Shown piece after piece: positions 26,837 to 36,236 of a DNA stretch of 56,308 bases (position 1 is its first letter; each line of letters starts with the position of its first letter). This DNA is from an uncultured Eubacterium sp. GTDB taxonomy: Bacteria > Bacillota > Clostridia > Lachnospirales > Lachnospiraceae. The notes under the pieces were generated by a model. It searched no databases and was not told the DNA's origin. It was given only the letters and a program-made list of their open reading frames with translations. The position numbers and the translations under genes were made by a program. The stretch spans positions 1 to 56,308 of the forward strand of contig URYE01000009.1 in NCBI GenBank assembly GCA_900551945.1, written 5' to 3'.

Positions 26837-28735
26837 TTATTCCAATGGCTCTATTATCATATTTTTTCTAAATTCTTCTCTATCAAGGAATGGAGCTAAG
26901 TCTTCAAGTGGTGGTGATACAAGTGTACCGTCTTCTAATCTCTTTGTTGATGACTTTGGCTCAAAGTTTTGCTGTGTTGATACAAATATTTCACACATTA
27001 CAGGCCCGTCCATTGCAAGTGCCTTGTCAAGTGTTTCTGACAAATGTTCATTGCCATCACAACTTAAATAAGGATATCCATAAGCTGGTGCAAGCTTTGA
27101 CATATCTGGGAAGCTCAAATCTCCACTTTCAGGGCCAATACCAACAAAATTCTTATTAAAAAGATTAGTCTGAGTCTGTCTGATTGAATGATAGCCTTGA
27201 TTATTAATTAAGAATATCTTAATTGGCATTTTGTGATGTATAATTGTCTGAAGCTCCTGCAAATTCATCTGGATACTTCCATCACCAGTTACAAGAATTA
27301 TATCCTTTACTGTATCATCGCCAAGACTCTTTCCATACAACGCCTTATTACCATGCTCGGCAACTGCCACACCTATTGCTGCTGGCAAATCATAACCCAT
27401 TGAAGCTATTGCTGAGTTAATAATAAATCTTTGGTCTTTTTTAATAACATAAGCATGACTGCCTACAACACAAGCAGAACCATTTCCTACCACTGTAACC
27501 TGACCTTCATCAAGTCTATTACTTAATTCCTTTATAAAAGCATATACATTAGTGTGATTCTTGTCTTCATAATGCTTAGGTAAAACAACCGGATAATCCT
27601 TTTTCCAGTTCTGACATCTTTCAATCCAGCCATTTCCTGTAAATAACTTGCCATCTGTAAGTTTAAGACTTTCAGCTACTTCGTTATCATTTGAAAGTGC
27701 AGTAAGACGAGCTGCCATTTTTTCTAAAAGCTCTTTAGCATCACCCCATACAGGCATATCAACGTGAAGTGTTGGCTTTTTCATTTCATCTTCACATACA
27801 TCATTCATTATAACATAAGCTTCTCTAGCCCATGTCTTCCAGTTATAACCTACCTGTCTTATACTCAATCTGTTACCTACCGCAAATACAAGGTCTGAAT
27901 TTTGAACTGCAAAGTTACCTGCTCTGTCACCCATAATTCCACCTCGTCCAACGTAAAGTGGATGTTCATCGTAAATAGCATCAATACTATCCCAACCCGT
28001 AGCTACAGGAATATTAAGTAAATCTACCACCTTTTTAAAGCTTTCATATCCGCCAGAAATACGAATACCATTTCCCGCATAGAATACCGGTCTTTTTGCC
28101 ACTTTAATCTTAGCTATTATTGCATCTACCTGTTCATCAGTAATATGTGGAACTTGTTCTTCTGTGTATTCCTTTGGGTCAAAGCCATATAAATTCTCTG
28201 TATCAACGTAAGCCCCTTGAAAATTAACTGGAATATCTATCCAACAAGGTCCTGGTCTTCCTGTTGTCGCTATGTATAATGCTTTTTCAAGGCAATATCT
28301 TATCTTGTTAGGGTCAGTAACCATTTCGGCGTACTTTGTCATTGCTTTAGCTGACTTTGTAACATCGAACTCCTGGTCACCCATTGCTCTTATGTTAAGA
28401 CCTGTGCTTCTTGCTGTTGTGTCGAAACGAACCTGTCCCGATATTACAAGCATTGGTATAGAGTCAAGATAACCTCCTACTACACCCGTCATTGCATTAG
28501 TTCCACCAGGCCCTGTTGTTACACAAAGAGCAGCAATCTTGTTGTGTATTCTTGCGTAGCCTTCAGCAGCTATCGCACATGCCTGCTCATGGTGATTGTA
28601 TACACAAGTAAGACCTTTTTGATGACCTAGGCTGTCATTAAGGTGCATAGCTCCTCCTCCAGTTACTGTAAATGCGTGTGTAATACCATTGTCTACAAGA
28701 AACTGTGATACATAATCTGATACTTTAATCTTCAT
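26837..28735 (-). CDS. ThDP-dependent acetolactate-synthase-like enzyme, YerE candidate
   Basis: A 632-residue thiamine-diphosphate enzyme of the acetohydroxyacid synthase superfamily. The catalytic Glu is in NHHEQACAIAAEGYAR (about residue 47); the Mg/ThDP motif is TGDGSIQMNLQELQTI with NNQGY. Within a CDP-3,6-dideoxyhexose cluster the best match of role is YerE, which transfers a two-carbon unit from pyruvate onto C-4 of CDP-4-keto-3,6-dideoxyglucose in yersiniose A synthesis (established for Yersinia pseudotuberculosis). A role in valine/isoleucine synthesis is unlikely, since no ilvN/ilvC is near. Start at 28735 from AGGAG seven bases upstream; the protein is longer than typical YerE. Confidence 0.78.
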   Translation of the reverse strand: MKIKVSDYVSQFLVDNGITHAFTVTGGGAMHLNDSLGHQKGLTCVYNHHEQACAIAAEGYARIHNKIAALCVTTGPGGTNAMTGVVGGYLDSIPMLVISGQVRFDTTARSTGLNIRAMGDQEFDVTKSAKAMTKYAEMVTDPNKIRYCLEKALYIATTGRPGPCWIDIPVNFQGAYVDTENLYGFDPKEYTEEQVPHITDEQVDAIIAKIKVAKRPVFYAGNGIRISGGYESFKKVVDLLNIPVATGWDSIDAIYDEHPLYVGRGGIMGDRAGNFAVQNSDLVFAVGNRLSIRQVGYNWKTWAREAYVIMNDVCEDEMKKPTLHVDMPVWGDAKELLEKMAARLTALSNDNEVAESLKLTDGKLFTGNGWIERCQNWKKDYPVVLPKHYEDKNHTNVYAFIKELSNRLDEGQVTVVGNGSACVVGSHAYVIKKDQRFIINSAIASMGYDLPAAIGVAVAEHGNKALYGKSLGDDTVKDIILVTGDGSIQMNLQELQTIIHHKMPIKIFLINNQGYHSIRQTQTNLFNKNFVGIGPESGDLSFPDMSKLAPAYGYPYLSCDGNEHLSETLDKALAMDGPVMCEIFVSTQQNFEPKSSTKRLEDGTLVSPPLEDLAPFLDREEFRKNMIIEPLE

Positions 28736-28762
28736 AAAATTACTCCTTTCCAAAAACTTTTA

Positions 28763-28815
28763 TGGGGCTGTAGCATTGGATAAATTATAAATTTCTCCTT
28801 AGTGCAACCGCCCCA
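28763..28815 (-). terminator. GC-ended hairpin between gtrA-like and ThDP-enzyme genes
   Basis: Minus strand TGGGGCGGTTGCACT pairs with AGCATGTT-like sequence ending AGCCCCA across an AT-rich loop, then ATAAAAGTTTTT. Its ends resemble those of the palindromes at 0.4 and 51.7 kb. It lies 21 bases after the GtrA stop and just before the ThDP-enzyme SD, so it may attenuate rather than end transcription. Confidence 0.45.
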
Positions 28816-28835
28816 ACATTTATGTGTTATTTAAT

Positions 28836-29345
28836 TTATTTTTGTCTGTATGCCCAGAACTTATTAATTATAAAATTAAGTGGTATTGATACTACCATGT
28901 TAAGAAACCAACCCATATTACTTGAAAATGTAGCCTTATCTCCAAGAAAGCCTATATGGATACTAGCGAAAAATTCGATAATTGGTCCACAATACTGTGC
29001 TATATCTATTACATTTACCCAAAGGAATAAAAGTACATTACTTAAAAATAGTCCTGTAAAAGCATAAGCTGTATATGTCTTAAGAAGAGTCTTCCACCAT
29101 ACTCTGTGTTCGGCATTTTTATCTTCTTTAAATACAAACATATTCTGAAGCATAAATGCCCAAAATACACTAATAACCCAGCTTACAACACTTGCAAGAA
29201 ACCATATTCCCGGGAAAAGTACTTGATTAAAAAGAAAATAAATTCCTCCAGATACTATTGTATTTGACACTCCGACAAGCCCAAACTTTATAAACTGTAT
29301 AAATATGCTTTTAAGACTTTCTTTTTGCTTTTCTTCGTTATTCAT
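28836..29345 (-). CDS. GtrA-family membrane protein
   Basis: A 169-residue protein with four membrane helices (about residues 15-37, 45-72, 88-112 and 140-163) and the family C-terminal signature LNFIINKFWAYR. GtrA proteins are proposed to flip undecaprenyl-phosphate-linked monosaccharides across the membrane for later transfer by GT-C enzymes. This fits the GT2 at 24.5 kb and the YfhO and PIG-V-like proteins downstream. It sits between rfbH and the YerE-like gene. Start: GAGG five bases upstream of the ATG. Confidence 0.9.
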   Translation of the reverse strand: MNNEEKQKESLKSIFIQFIKFGLVGVSNTIVSGGIYFLFNQVLFPGIWFLASVVSWVISVFWAFMLQNMFVFKEDKNAEHRVWWKTLLKTYTAYAFTGLFLSNVLLFLWVNVIDIAQYCGPIIEFFASIHIGFLGDKATFSSNMGWFLNMVVSIPLNFIINKFWAYRQK

Positions 29346-29374
29346 ATTAACCTCATTTGCAGATAAATTATAAA

Positions 29375-30712
29375 TTACTGATTAACAGCTTCAATAATTG
29401 TCTTAGCCATGTAATCAATCATTTCATCTGTCATTCCTGGATATACACCTACCCAGAATGTATCCTTCATAATTCTATCTGTATTTTCAAGTCCACCTAC
29501 TACTCTGTAGCCTTCACCTGTAGCTCTCATTTCATCAAAACATGGGTGCTTTATTAAGTTACCTGCGAAAAGGTTTCTTGTCTGTACTCCATGACCTTCT
29601 ACATATTCTACTACTTTATTTCTGTCAAGCCCCTCCTTAACTGTTATAAGGAAACCAAACCAGCTTGGGCGTGAGTTTTCACATGGTACTGGTAAGATAA
29701 TCTTATCTTCAACTACTTCAAGAGCTTTTCTTAATCTGTCAAAGTTATGTCTTCTTCTTTCAACGAATGAAGGGAACTTCTCTAACTGTGCAACACCAAT
29801 AGCTGCCTGCATATCTGTAGCCTTTAAGTTATATCCAAAGTGTGAGTACACATACTTGTGGTCATAGCCTAATGGAAGTTCACCATATTGCTTGTCAAAT
29901 CTATGACCGCAAAGGTTATCCTTTCCTGATGGACAGATACAATCACGTCCCCAATCTCTAAATGAACGAATACATTTGTTAAGAAGTGGGTTATTTGTGT
30001 ATACTGCTCCACCTTCACCCATTGTCATATGATGTGGTGGGTAAAAGCTTGATGTACCTATATCACCAACTGTTCCTGTGAACTTTTCTTCTCCGTTGAA
30101 TGTATACTTAGAACCAAGAGCATCACAGTTATCTTCAACTAACCAAAGATTGTGTTTGTCACAAAATTCCTTAACGGCTGTAAGGTCAAATGGATTACCG
30201 AGTGTATGAGCTATCATTACTGCCTTAGTCTTATCTGATAATGCTTCTTCAAGCTTAGTTACATCAATATTGTACTGTGGAATTGTAACGTCAACAAATA
30301 CTGGTACTGCACCATACTGTATTGCTGGAGTAATTGTTGTTGGGAAACCTGCGGCAACTGTGATTACTTCATCACCTCTCTTAACTCTTCTTTCTCCAAG
30401 AAGTGGTGATGTAAGTGCCATAAATGCGTTTAAGTTAGCTGATGAACCTGAATTTACTACTGACACATACTTGACATTTAAGTATTCGCCAAACTTCTTT
30501 TCAAATTCATCTGTGTAATGACCTGCTGTAAGCCAAAACTCAAGTGCTGAATTAACAAGGTTCTTCATTTCTGCACTGTCATACACTCGACTTGCATAAG
30601 AAATTCTGTCGCCCTCCTTATATTGCTTCTGATTGTGATACTTCTTGCAATATTCATCAACAATACCAAGTATCTCTTCTCTTGCTTCTAATTCACTCTT
30701 ATTATCAAACAT
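29375..30712 (-). CDS. rfbH: CDP-6-deoxy-4-hexulose 3-dehydrase (E1)
   Basis: A 445-residue PMP- and [2Fe-2S]-dependent enzyme removing the C-3 hydroxyl of CDP-4-keto-6-deoxyglucose. It has the aminotransferase fold, but the usual PLP lysine is replaced by His in SFYPPHHMTMGEGG, the hallmark of E1. The iron-sulfur cysteines are seen as DNCDAL followed after 61 residues by CIC and after 7 more by C; the Yersinia enzyme has 57, 1 and 7. Its reductase partner E3 (DdhD type) is not in the window. The start at 30712 follows AGGA at nine bases. It is the third gene of the rfbF-G-H series. Confidence 0.95.
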   Translation of the reverse strand: MFDNKSELEAREEILGIVDEYCKKYHNQKQYKEGDRISYASRVYDSAEMKNLVNSALEFWLTAGHYTDEFEKKFGEYLNVKYVSVVNSGSSANLNAFMALTSPLLGERRVKRGDEVITVAAGFPTTITPAIQYGAVPVFVDVTIPQYNIDVTKLEEALSDKTKAVMIAHTLGNPFDLTAVKEFCDKHNLWLVEDNCDALGSKYTFNGEEKFTGTVGDIGTSSFYPPHHMTMGEGGAVYTNNPLLNKCIRSFRDWGRDCICPSGKDNLCGHRFDKQYGELPLGYDHKYVYSHFGYNLKATDMQAAIGVAQLEKFPSFVERRRHNFDRLRKALEVVEDKIILPVPCENSRPSWFGFLITVKEGLDRNKVVEYVEGHGVQTRNLFAGNLIKHPCFDEMRATGEGYRVVGGLENTDRIMKDTFWVGVYPGMTDEMIDYMAKTIIEAVNQ

Positions 30713-30860
30713 CTGTGATAATCCTTTCTTCAAATATAATTTATAGTTATAATGTCACATTTAACATTAAGCTTATTGTTAGGCAATCATTATTTATATC
30801 AATGCACTTTCTATTTTGTATTTGATTCTTATACATCAAACACATATTTTTTATTATTAA

Positions 30861-31910
30861 TTACATTTCAAAAAACTCTGCTATCTCATCGTCCATCGTC
30901 TTTACAACGTCACCACCAGCAGCATATACCTTAGCCCACTCTACTGACTTTGTAATCGCCATGTCAAAATTCCAACGTGGTTTCCAGTTAAATACACTCT
31001 TTAACTTAGAACAATCTAACTTAAGGAAATTAGCTTCGTGAGGGCCACCATCATACTTATTAATCCACTTAAGTCCCTCTCCCCACTTATTGCAAAATGT
31101 ATCAACTAAGTTGCCTGTTGTGATACAGTCACTCTCGTCTGGGCCAACATTATAAAAGCCTGCATAACTCTTATCTTCATACTGCTTCATAGCTATTAAA
31201 AGATATGCTGCAAGTGGCTCTAATACATGCTGATATGGTCTTGTTGAATGTGGATTACGCACAATTATATCTTCTTTTTTAATTGCCGCTCTTATACAAT
31301 CTGGTACAATTCTATCATTAGCAAAGTCGCCACCACCTATTACATTACCAGCTCTTGCTGTTGATACTGCTAAGTTCATATCATTAAAAAATGAATTAAT
31401 ATAACTGTGTGTTACAAGTTCTGAACATGACTTACTGTTAGAATATGGGTCATAACCATCTAATGGTTCATTTTCTCTATATCCCCATTCCCATTCATTA
31501 TTCTTATACACCTTGTCCGTAGTTACATTAAGAAATGACTTAACACAAGGATTTAAACGAACACATTCACAAATATTAACTGTTCCCATAACATTTGTTT
31601 CATAAGTATATACAGGGTCTTTGTAAGAATCTCTTACGATAGGCTGTGCTGCAAGGTGAAGTACTATTTCTGGCTGCGCTTCTTTAAATACTTCCTTAAG
31701 ATGTGCTAAATCTCTTATATCACCTATTACAGAATTAATCTTATCTTCTACCTGTGCCATTTCAAAAAGGTTAGGACTAGTTGGTGCTTCAAGAGAATAT
31801 CCTGTAACTTGCGCCCCTGCATTGACAAGTATTCTTGTAAGCCAAGTTCCCTTAAAGCCTGTATGTCCTGTTATAAGAACTTTCTTTCCTTTATAAAAAC
31901 TTAAGTCCAT
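30861..31910 (-). CDS. rfbG: CDP-glucose 4,6-dehydratase
   Basis: A 349-residue extended SDR converting CDP-D-glucose to CDP-4-keto-6-deoxy-D-glucose. Motifs: VLITGHTGFKGTWL (NAD loop), HLAAQPIVRDSY, TTDKVYKNNEW, YDPYSNSK (YxxxK) and RAGNVIGGGDFANDRIVPD. These phrases separate it from dTDP-glucose dehydratases. It follows rfbF by 27 bases and precedes rfbH. The ribosome site GGAG lies 11 bases from the ATG, a little far. Confident. Confidence 0.95.
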   Translation of the reverse strand: MDLSFYKGKKVLITGHTGFKGTWLTRILVNAGAQVTGYSLEAPTSPNLFEMAQVEDKINSVIGDIRDLAHLKEVFKEAQPEIVLHLAAQPIVRDSYKDPVYTYETNVMGTVNICECVRLNPCVKSFLNVTTDKVYKNNEWEWGYRENEPLDGYDPYSNSKSCSELVTHSYINSFFNDMNLAVSTARAGNVIGGGDFANDRIVPDCIRAAIKKEDIIVRNPHSTRPYQHVLEPLAAYLLIAMKQYEDKSYAGFYNVGPDESDCITTGNLVDTFCNKWGEGLKWINKYDGGPHEANFLKLDCSKLKSVFNWKPRWNFDMAITKSVEWAKVYAAGGDVVKTMDDEIAEFFEM

Positions 31911-31937
31911 TAATAATAATTCTCCATTCCTTTAATA

Positions 31938-32714
31938 TTAGTCCCAAGATTTCCAAGGAGCTTTTCCAGACTGCCATAATGCTTCAAGCTGTTCCATCTC
32001 TCTTTTTGTATCCATGCACTGCCAGTAACCGTTGTGTTTATACGCCTTTAGTTCTCCAAGACTTGCACACTTTTCAAGAGGTTCTTTTTCAAATACTGTT
32101 GCATCTCCAGCTATAAAATCAAATATCTTTGGTTCTAATACCATATAACCTGCATTTATTCTACTTCCATCTGAGTCATTCTTTTCTCTAAATGAACGTA
32201 TTGTGTCATTATCGTCTATATCAAGTACACCAAATCTTTGTCCTACACTTACTGATGTCATTGTTGCTATCTTGCCATGCTTCTTATGAAAATCCACAAG
32301 GTCATTGATATTCACATCACACACGCCATCTCCGTATGTAAGCATAAATGTTTCATCACCAATATACTTTTGTATTCTCTTTACACGTCCGCCTGTCATT
32401 GTATTAAGTCCCGTATCGACAAGAGTTACTTTCCAAGGCTCTGAAAAGTTATTATGTACTGTCATCTGTCCACCATTTGCAAAATCAAATGTAACATCTG
32501 AATTATGAAGCGCATAATCTGCGAACCATTCCTTAATAACATACTGCTTATACCCACAGCAGATAATAAAATCATTGTATCCATAATTAGAATACTCTTT
32601 CATAATGTGCCAAAGAATAGGCTTTCCACCAATCTCTATCATTGGCTTTGGTTTCAAATGGCTTTCTTCACTAATTCGTGTTCCAAATCCACCTGCAAGT
32701 AATACTACCTTCAT
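31938..32714 (-). CDS. rfbF: Glucose-1-phosphate cytidylyltransferase
   Basis: A 258-residue cytosolic nucleotidyltransferase making CDP-glucose from CTP and glucose-1-phosphate, the first committed step to 3,6-dideoxyhexoses. Motifs: MKVVLLAGGFGTRISEE, KPMIEIGGKPILWHIMK, FMLTYGDGVCDVN and INAGYMVLEPKIFDFI. The start is set at 32714 because the in-frame ATG four codons earlier is inside the ATGAGGAG ribosome site. It opens the operon; a promoter is suggested at 32804-32832. Confidence 0.96.
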   Translation of the reverse strand: MKVVLLAGGFGTRISEESHLKPKPMIEIGGKPILWHIMKEYSNYGYNDFIICCGYKQYVIKEWFADYALHNSDVTFDFANGGQMTVHNNFSEPWKVTLVDTGLNTMTGGRVKRIQKYIGDETFMLTYGDGVCDVNINDLVDFHKKHGKIATMTSVSVGQRFGVLDIDDNDTIRSFREKNDSDGSRINAGYMVLEPKIFDFIAGDATVFEKEPLEKCASLGELKAYKHNGYWQCMDTKREMEQLEALWQSGKAPWKSWD

Positions 32715-32803
32715 TTTACTCCTCATTTCTGTGCAATACTCTGCACTTTTTGCTTTTATGCAATAAATGCTCTTATATATTTTAAAAACAACCTAATCTT
32801 AAT

Positions 32804-32832
32804 ATTATCATTGTGTCAGAGCAGAAAATCAA
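32804..32832 (-). promoter_or_regulatory. Possible promoter for the rfbFGH operon
   Basis: Minus strand TTGATT (32827-32832), 17-base spacer and GATAAT (32804-32809), about 90 bases upstream of rfbF. A small perfect hairpin GTGCA/TGCAC lies just before the ribosome site (32731-32746). Confidence 0.42.
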
Positions 32833-32924
32833 CAAGCATATTTAATTAAATATACCATAAATATAATATATTTGCAATATCAGTATAATCTTGAGCTTAA
32901 GAAATCTATTAAAATACAAATATC

Positions 32925-34838
32925 TTAATGTAATGCTGTACCATTCTTTTCATCAACAATTGTATCTGTATTAGCTTGAGTTGCTGTAGTTGCTGAACTT
33001 GTAGTAACCTGTGTTGCTTTTAATGTTTCTTCGGAAGTTGTGTTTTCAGCTGTTGTTGCTTGTGTAGCTTTTGTTGATATTGTTGCTTCTGTAGTAGCTT
33101 GTGTTGTTACTTGTGTAGTTGCTTGTGTTGCTTTTTCTGTTGTTGCTTCTGTAGTAGCTTGTGTTTGTGTAGCAGTAGTTTTTGTTTGTGCCTGTGTAGT
33201 TGCTACTGTACTACTATTAGCTTTAGTTGCTGTAGTTTGTTTTTCTGTTGTTTCTTCCTGTGTAGTAGCTTGTGTTGTGCTTTCTGTCTTTTTAGCTGTT
33301 GTTGTTTGTTGTGTCTTTTTCTCTGTTGCAGTTTCTTTTTGTGTTGTTTGTTCTTGTGTTGTTGTTTCTTGTTTTTTAGTAGAATTTTTTGTTTCTGCTA
33401 TTGTTCCTGAATTATTTGCTGAACTTGACTTTTTGAAAGCACCACTTGTTAATAATATAACAATAAATATAACTACTGCAACCGATGGAATTGCAATACT
33501 TAATATCTTTAATAACTTATTATTTTTATTGTCATTCTTATTAGTAGACTTATTTGAATTAACTTTGGTGCTTGATTTTTCATCGCTTATATCTTCTATT
33601 TCATCATCATCATATTCATCATCGTCTGCTAAATCATCAAGCCCAAATAAACCTATAACGCCTTTTTTCTTTTTACTATCTTCTTTTTCTTCCTCATTAA
33701 CTTCTTCGTCTTCATCGTCATCAATATAATCAGCTTCTATTTTACTTACTTTGATGTCTTGACCTTTATTTGAAGTATCAGAATACACTGTATCATTATC
33801 ACTTTTTTCACTTGACTTTTCTAATGAATTTACATTGTCACTCTCATTATCTTTAATTGATAAATCACTTTTATCAATACTACCTTTATCGCTGTCTAAT
33901 GAACTAAGAGCCTTGTCATAATCAACTTCAAATTCGCCTTTATTATCATTATCTGATGGAATATTTTCACTAACAATATTGTTATTAAGACTATTATTAA
34001 TACGTTTCTTATTGATATTAACTAAAGTAGCACCGAGATTGTCTGATTCCTTGCTATAATCAACTCCATTTTCATCTATCTCTGACCTTATAGCATTAAC
34101 TGCTGATACAATATCTTTATATCCATCAGTTTCCGTCTTGACTTCATCTTCTGTATCACTTACAATTGCTGCAACTGCTGCCTTAATAGCTGCAATATCT
34201 TCGCTATCTTCTTCCTCTTGTAAAGAGTTATCTTCTTGTGATACAAGTTCAATCTCTTGATTGCCATTTACATTTCCTAATACAATATCCTTAAGAGCTG
34301 ACAACTCACTTGTTATAAACACCTTATCAATCTCAAGAAGCTCTTGAATTTCATCAACTGTAAATCCTTCATAACAAAACATTTCAAAAAGAATTATCTG
34401 CCCCTTTGTCAACTTCTTAAAGAAGTCTTTAGCAAACATATATCTTTGTGGATTAGCAAGTGCGTCATTATAATCACCTATTTTTGACTTAAACTCCTCG
34501 TCTTCATCTATATGTGAATATGGATAATCTATATTGCCTGAATTATATGTTATAATCTGTCCATTTTCCTTAGTTAATATTTCATACAAAGTAACAGTAG
34601 AAAATCCTGCAATCCAAAGATGTATGTCATCGTTAGTATCAATTTCATTAATCTGTTGTAACATTCTTACAAATAACTTTTTAACCTTTTTCTTGCTCTC
34701 TTCTGCTGACTCACACACTGGACGAACAAGATTATTCATTTCATCAAAAAGTAATTCACAAATTTCTTCGTAATTGCCACCTTTTCCAGCTTGCTCTCTT
34801 CGTATAAGCTTAATTAATCTTTCTTCCTTATTAACCAT
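32925..34838 (-). CDS. Membrane-spanning protein with sigma-factor-like N-terminus and Thr-rich outer tail
   Basis: About 637 residues. Residues 1-190 resemble an ECF-type sigma factor: a region-2-like segment ending in WIAGFSTVTLYEIL, and a region-4-like block KLTKGQIILFEMFCYEGFTVDEIQELLEID with the helix-turn-helix pattern. An acidic, low-complexity linker follows (about 190-440), then one membrane helix (about 443-469, ILSIAIPSVAVVIFIVILLTSG) and a 169-residue Thr/Gln/Ala tail of ATTQ/ATTE-type repeats, presumably outside. The paralogue at 37.5 kb has the same N-terminal domain and a tail anchor. The start is ATG 34838 (or TTG 34841; GGAGG upstream). Sigma homology is by eye, so activity as a sigma factor is unproven. 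Confidence 0.72.
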   Translation of the reverse strand: MVNKEERLIKLIRREQAGKGGNYEEICELLFDEMNNLVRPVCESAEESKKKVKKLFVRMLQQINEIDTNDDIHLWIAGFSTVTLYEILTKENGQIITYNSGNIDYPYSHIDEDEEFKSKIGDYNDALANPQRYMFAKDFFKKLTKGQIILFEMFCYEGFTVDEIQELLEIDKVFITSELSALKDIVLGNVNGNQEIELVSQEDNSLQEEEDSEDIAAIKAAVAAIVSDTEDEVKTETDGYKDIVSAVNAIRSEIDENGVDYSKESDNLGATLVNINKKRINNSLNNNIVSENIPSDNDNKGEFEVDYDKALSSLDSDKGSIDKSDLSIKDNESDNVNSLEKSSEKSDNDTVYSDTSNKGQDIKVSKIEADYIDDDEDEEVNEEEKEDSKKKKGVIGLFGLDDLADDDEYDDDEIEDISDEKSSTKVNSNKSTNKNDNKNNKLLKILSIAIPSVAVVIFIVILLTSGAFKKSSSANNSGTIAETKNSTKKQETTTQEQTTQKETATEKKTQQTTTAKKTESTTQATTQEETTEKQTTATKANSSTVATTQAQTKTTATQTQATTEATTEKATQATTQVTTQATTEATISTKATQATTAENTTSEETLKATQVTTSSATTATQANTDTIVDEKNGTALH

Positions 34839-34949
34839 CAAAATGTAACCTCCATAATTAATTTAAACAACATAATTCAACTCACTTTATTTTTAAGTAA
34901 ATTTTATTTTAATATATAATTTCATTTATTTTTATATAAATAATATATA

Positions 34950-36149
34950 TCATTCTTTAATAACTTTATCAATAAAGTCATTATATTTTTTTGCAATAAC
35001 TTTATAATCATATTGCTCTGCTGTACTCCTAGCAGCCATAACTAACTTATTATAAATTCTTTCATTATTTAATACAATGTTTATTTTATTAGCAATTCCC
35101 TTTATATCTTTTTCTTCTACAAGACAACCATTAATGCTGTCTTTAACCAAATCTACAATACCTCCCGAACGACTTGCAATAACAGGTAGTCCAGAAGCAA
35201 AAGCTTCAAGCATTACAAGTCCAAAACCTTCTTTATCACCGTCTTTTGCTGTTATACTTGGCATTACAAATATATCCGATGACGCATAAATACTTCTTAA
35301 CTGCTCATGTGTCTTAGCACCTATAAACTTTATACATTCGCATTGTTTTTCTTTACACATTTTCTCTGCCTGTTGTGTCAATTCTCCTTTAAGCGGCCCA
35401 TCACCTGCAATTACAAGTATTGCATCGTTAATATATTTCATTGCTTCTATAAGATATGTAACTCCCTTTTTTTCAGCAAGTCTTCCAACAAAGAGTATAA
35501 CTTTCTTATCACCTTGACCGAATAAATTTTCTTTATAATGCTCTTTTCCAAAAAATGACGTATCACACCCCATTGATATAACAGCTCTATTTTTATTTAC
35601 ATAAATATCTTCTAATACAGACATCAGTGGTTCTGATACGGCTGTAACTCCCACAGCTTTTTTAAGACATCTTCTTTTTAAACGCCTAAATATTCCATTA
35701 TTAAGTGATGTAACATCTCCACCATGCCCCGTAACTATATATGGAGTACTTACAAAGGATTGCGCAATTCCTTGTGGTATTAACCAATTAGAATGTACAA
35801 TATCATATTCTTTTCGCATTTTAAATAAATTATAGTACAACGAAATAAAAAGCCACGGTACTAAAAGTACCCTGGCTTTCTTCTCCTTTATTCGTGGTAC
35901 AATAGCTCCAGGATAACAAAGTGTTTCTAATGAATGTATCGGAAAATAATGATACCTTATTACATCAACACCTTCTAATATCTCTCTATCAGCTGCTTCA
36001 GGTGAAGCTGGCACTAATACTGTAACTGTGGCATACTCTTTCATTGCTTTTGCCAAATCAAGTATAAATCTTGGTTCAGTATCACCTTCATAACGGGGAA
36101 ATGTAGAACCTGTAATAAGTAATCTTTTCTTTTTCACATTAATCTCCAT
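34950..36149 (-). CDS. GT4-family glycosyltransferase
   Basis: A 399-residue retaining GT-B enzyme. The N-terminal half has LLITGSTFPRYEGDTEPRFI and HGGDVTSL; the C-terminal half has KKVILFVGRLAEKKGVTYLIEAM and the donor motif EGFGLVMLEAFASGLPV (ExFGxxxxE). Probably a cytosolic, membrane-associated polysaccharide assembly enzyme. The frame starts at ATG 36149, but GTG at 36137 has GGAG six bases upstream and may be the true start. It lies between the two sigma-like genes, next to the GT2 at 36.2 kb. Confidence 0.9.
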   Translation of the reverse strand: MEINVKKKRLLITGSTFPRYEGDTEPRFILDLAKAMKEYATVTVLVPASPEAADREILEGVDVIRYHYFPIHSLETLCYPGAIVPRIKEKKARVLLVPWLFISLYYNLFKMRKEYDIVHSNWLIPQGIAQSFVSTPYIVTGHGGDVTSLNNGIFRRLKRRCLKKAVGVTAVSEPLMSVLEDIYVNKNRAVISMGCDTSFFGKEHYKENLFGQGDKKVILFVGRLAEKKGVTYLIEAMKYINDAILVIAGDGPLKGELTQQAEKMCKEKQCECIKFIGAKTHEQLRSIYASSDIFVMPSITAKDGDKEGFGLVMLEAFASGLPVIASRSGGIVDLVKDSINGCLVEEKDIKGIANKINIVLNNERIYNKLVMAARSTAEQYDYKVIAKKYNDFIDKVIKE

Positions 36150-36236
36150 TTCTAATCACTTTTTTAGCTACCTTATATAAAAATTGTAGCTTTGTACCAT
36201 ATTAATAAGTCCTTTAACAATAGTGTTAAAATAATA

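Noticed and set aside
26837..28735. Acetolactate synthase for branched-chain amino acids (IlvB)
   Set aside because: No small subunit or ilvC/ilvD nearby, and the gene sits between rfbH/gtrA and sugar reductase/glycosyltransferase genes; a YerE role fits better. It is kept as an alternative.
33040..33729. Long plus-strand open frame rich in Val, Cys and Ala
   Set aside because: It is the complement of the Thr-rich tail and acidic linker of the membrane sigma-like protein; the composition is a by-product of repeated Thr codons and no ribosome site precedes it.
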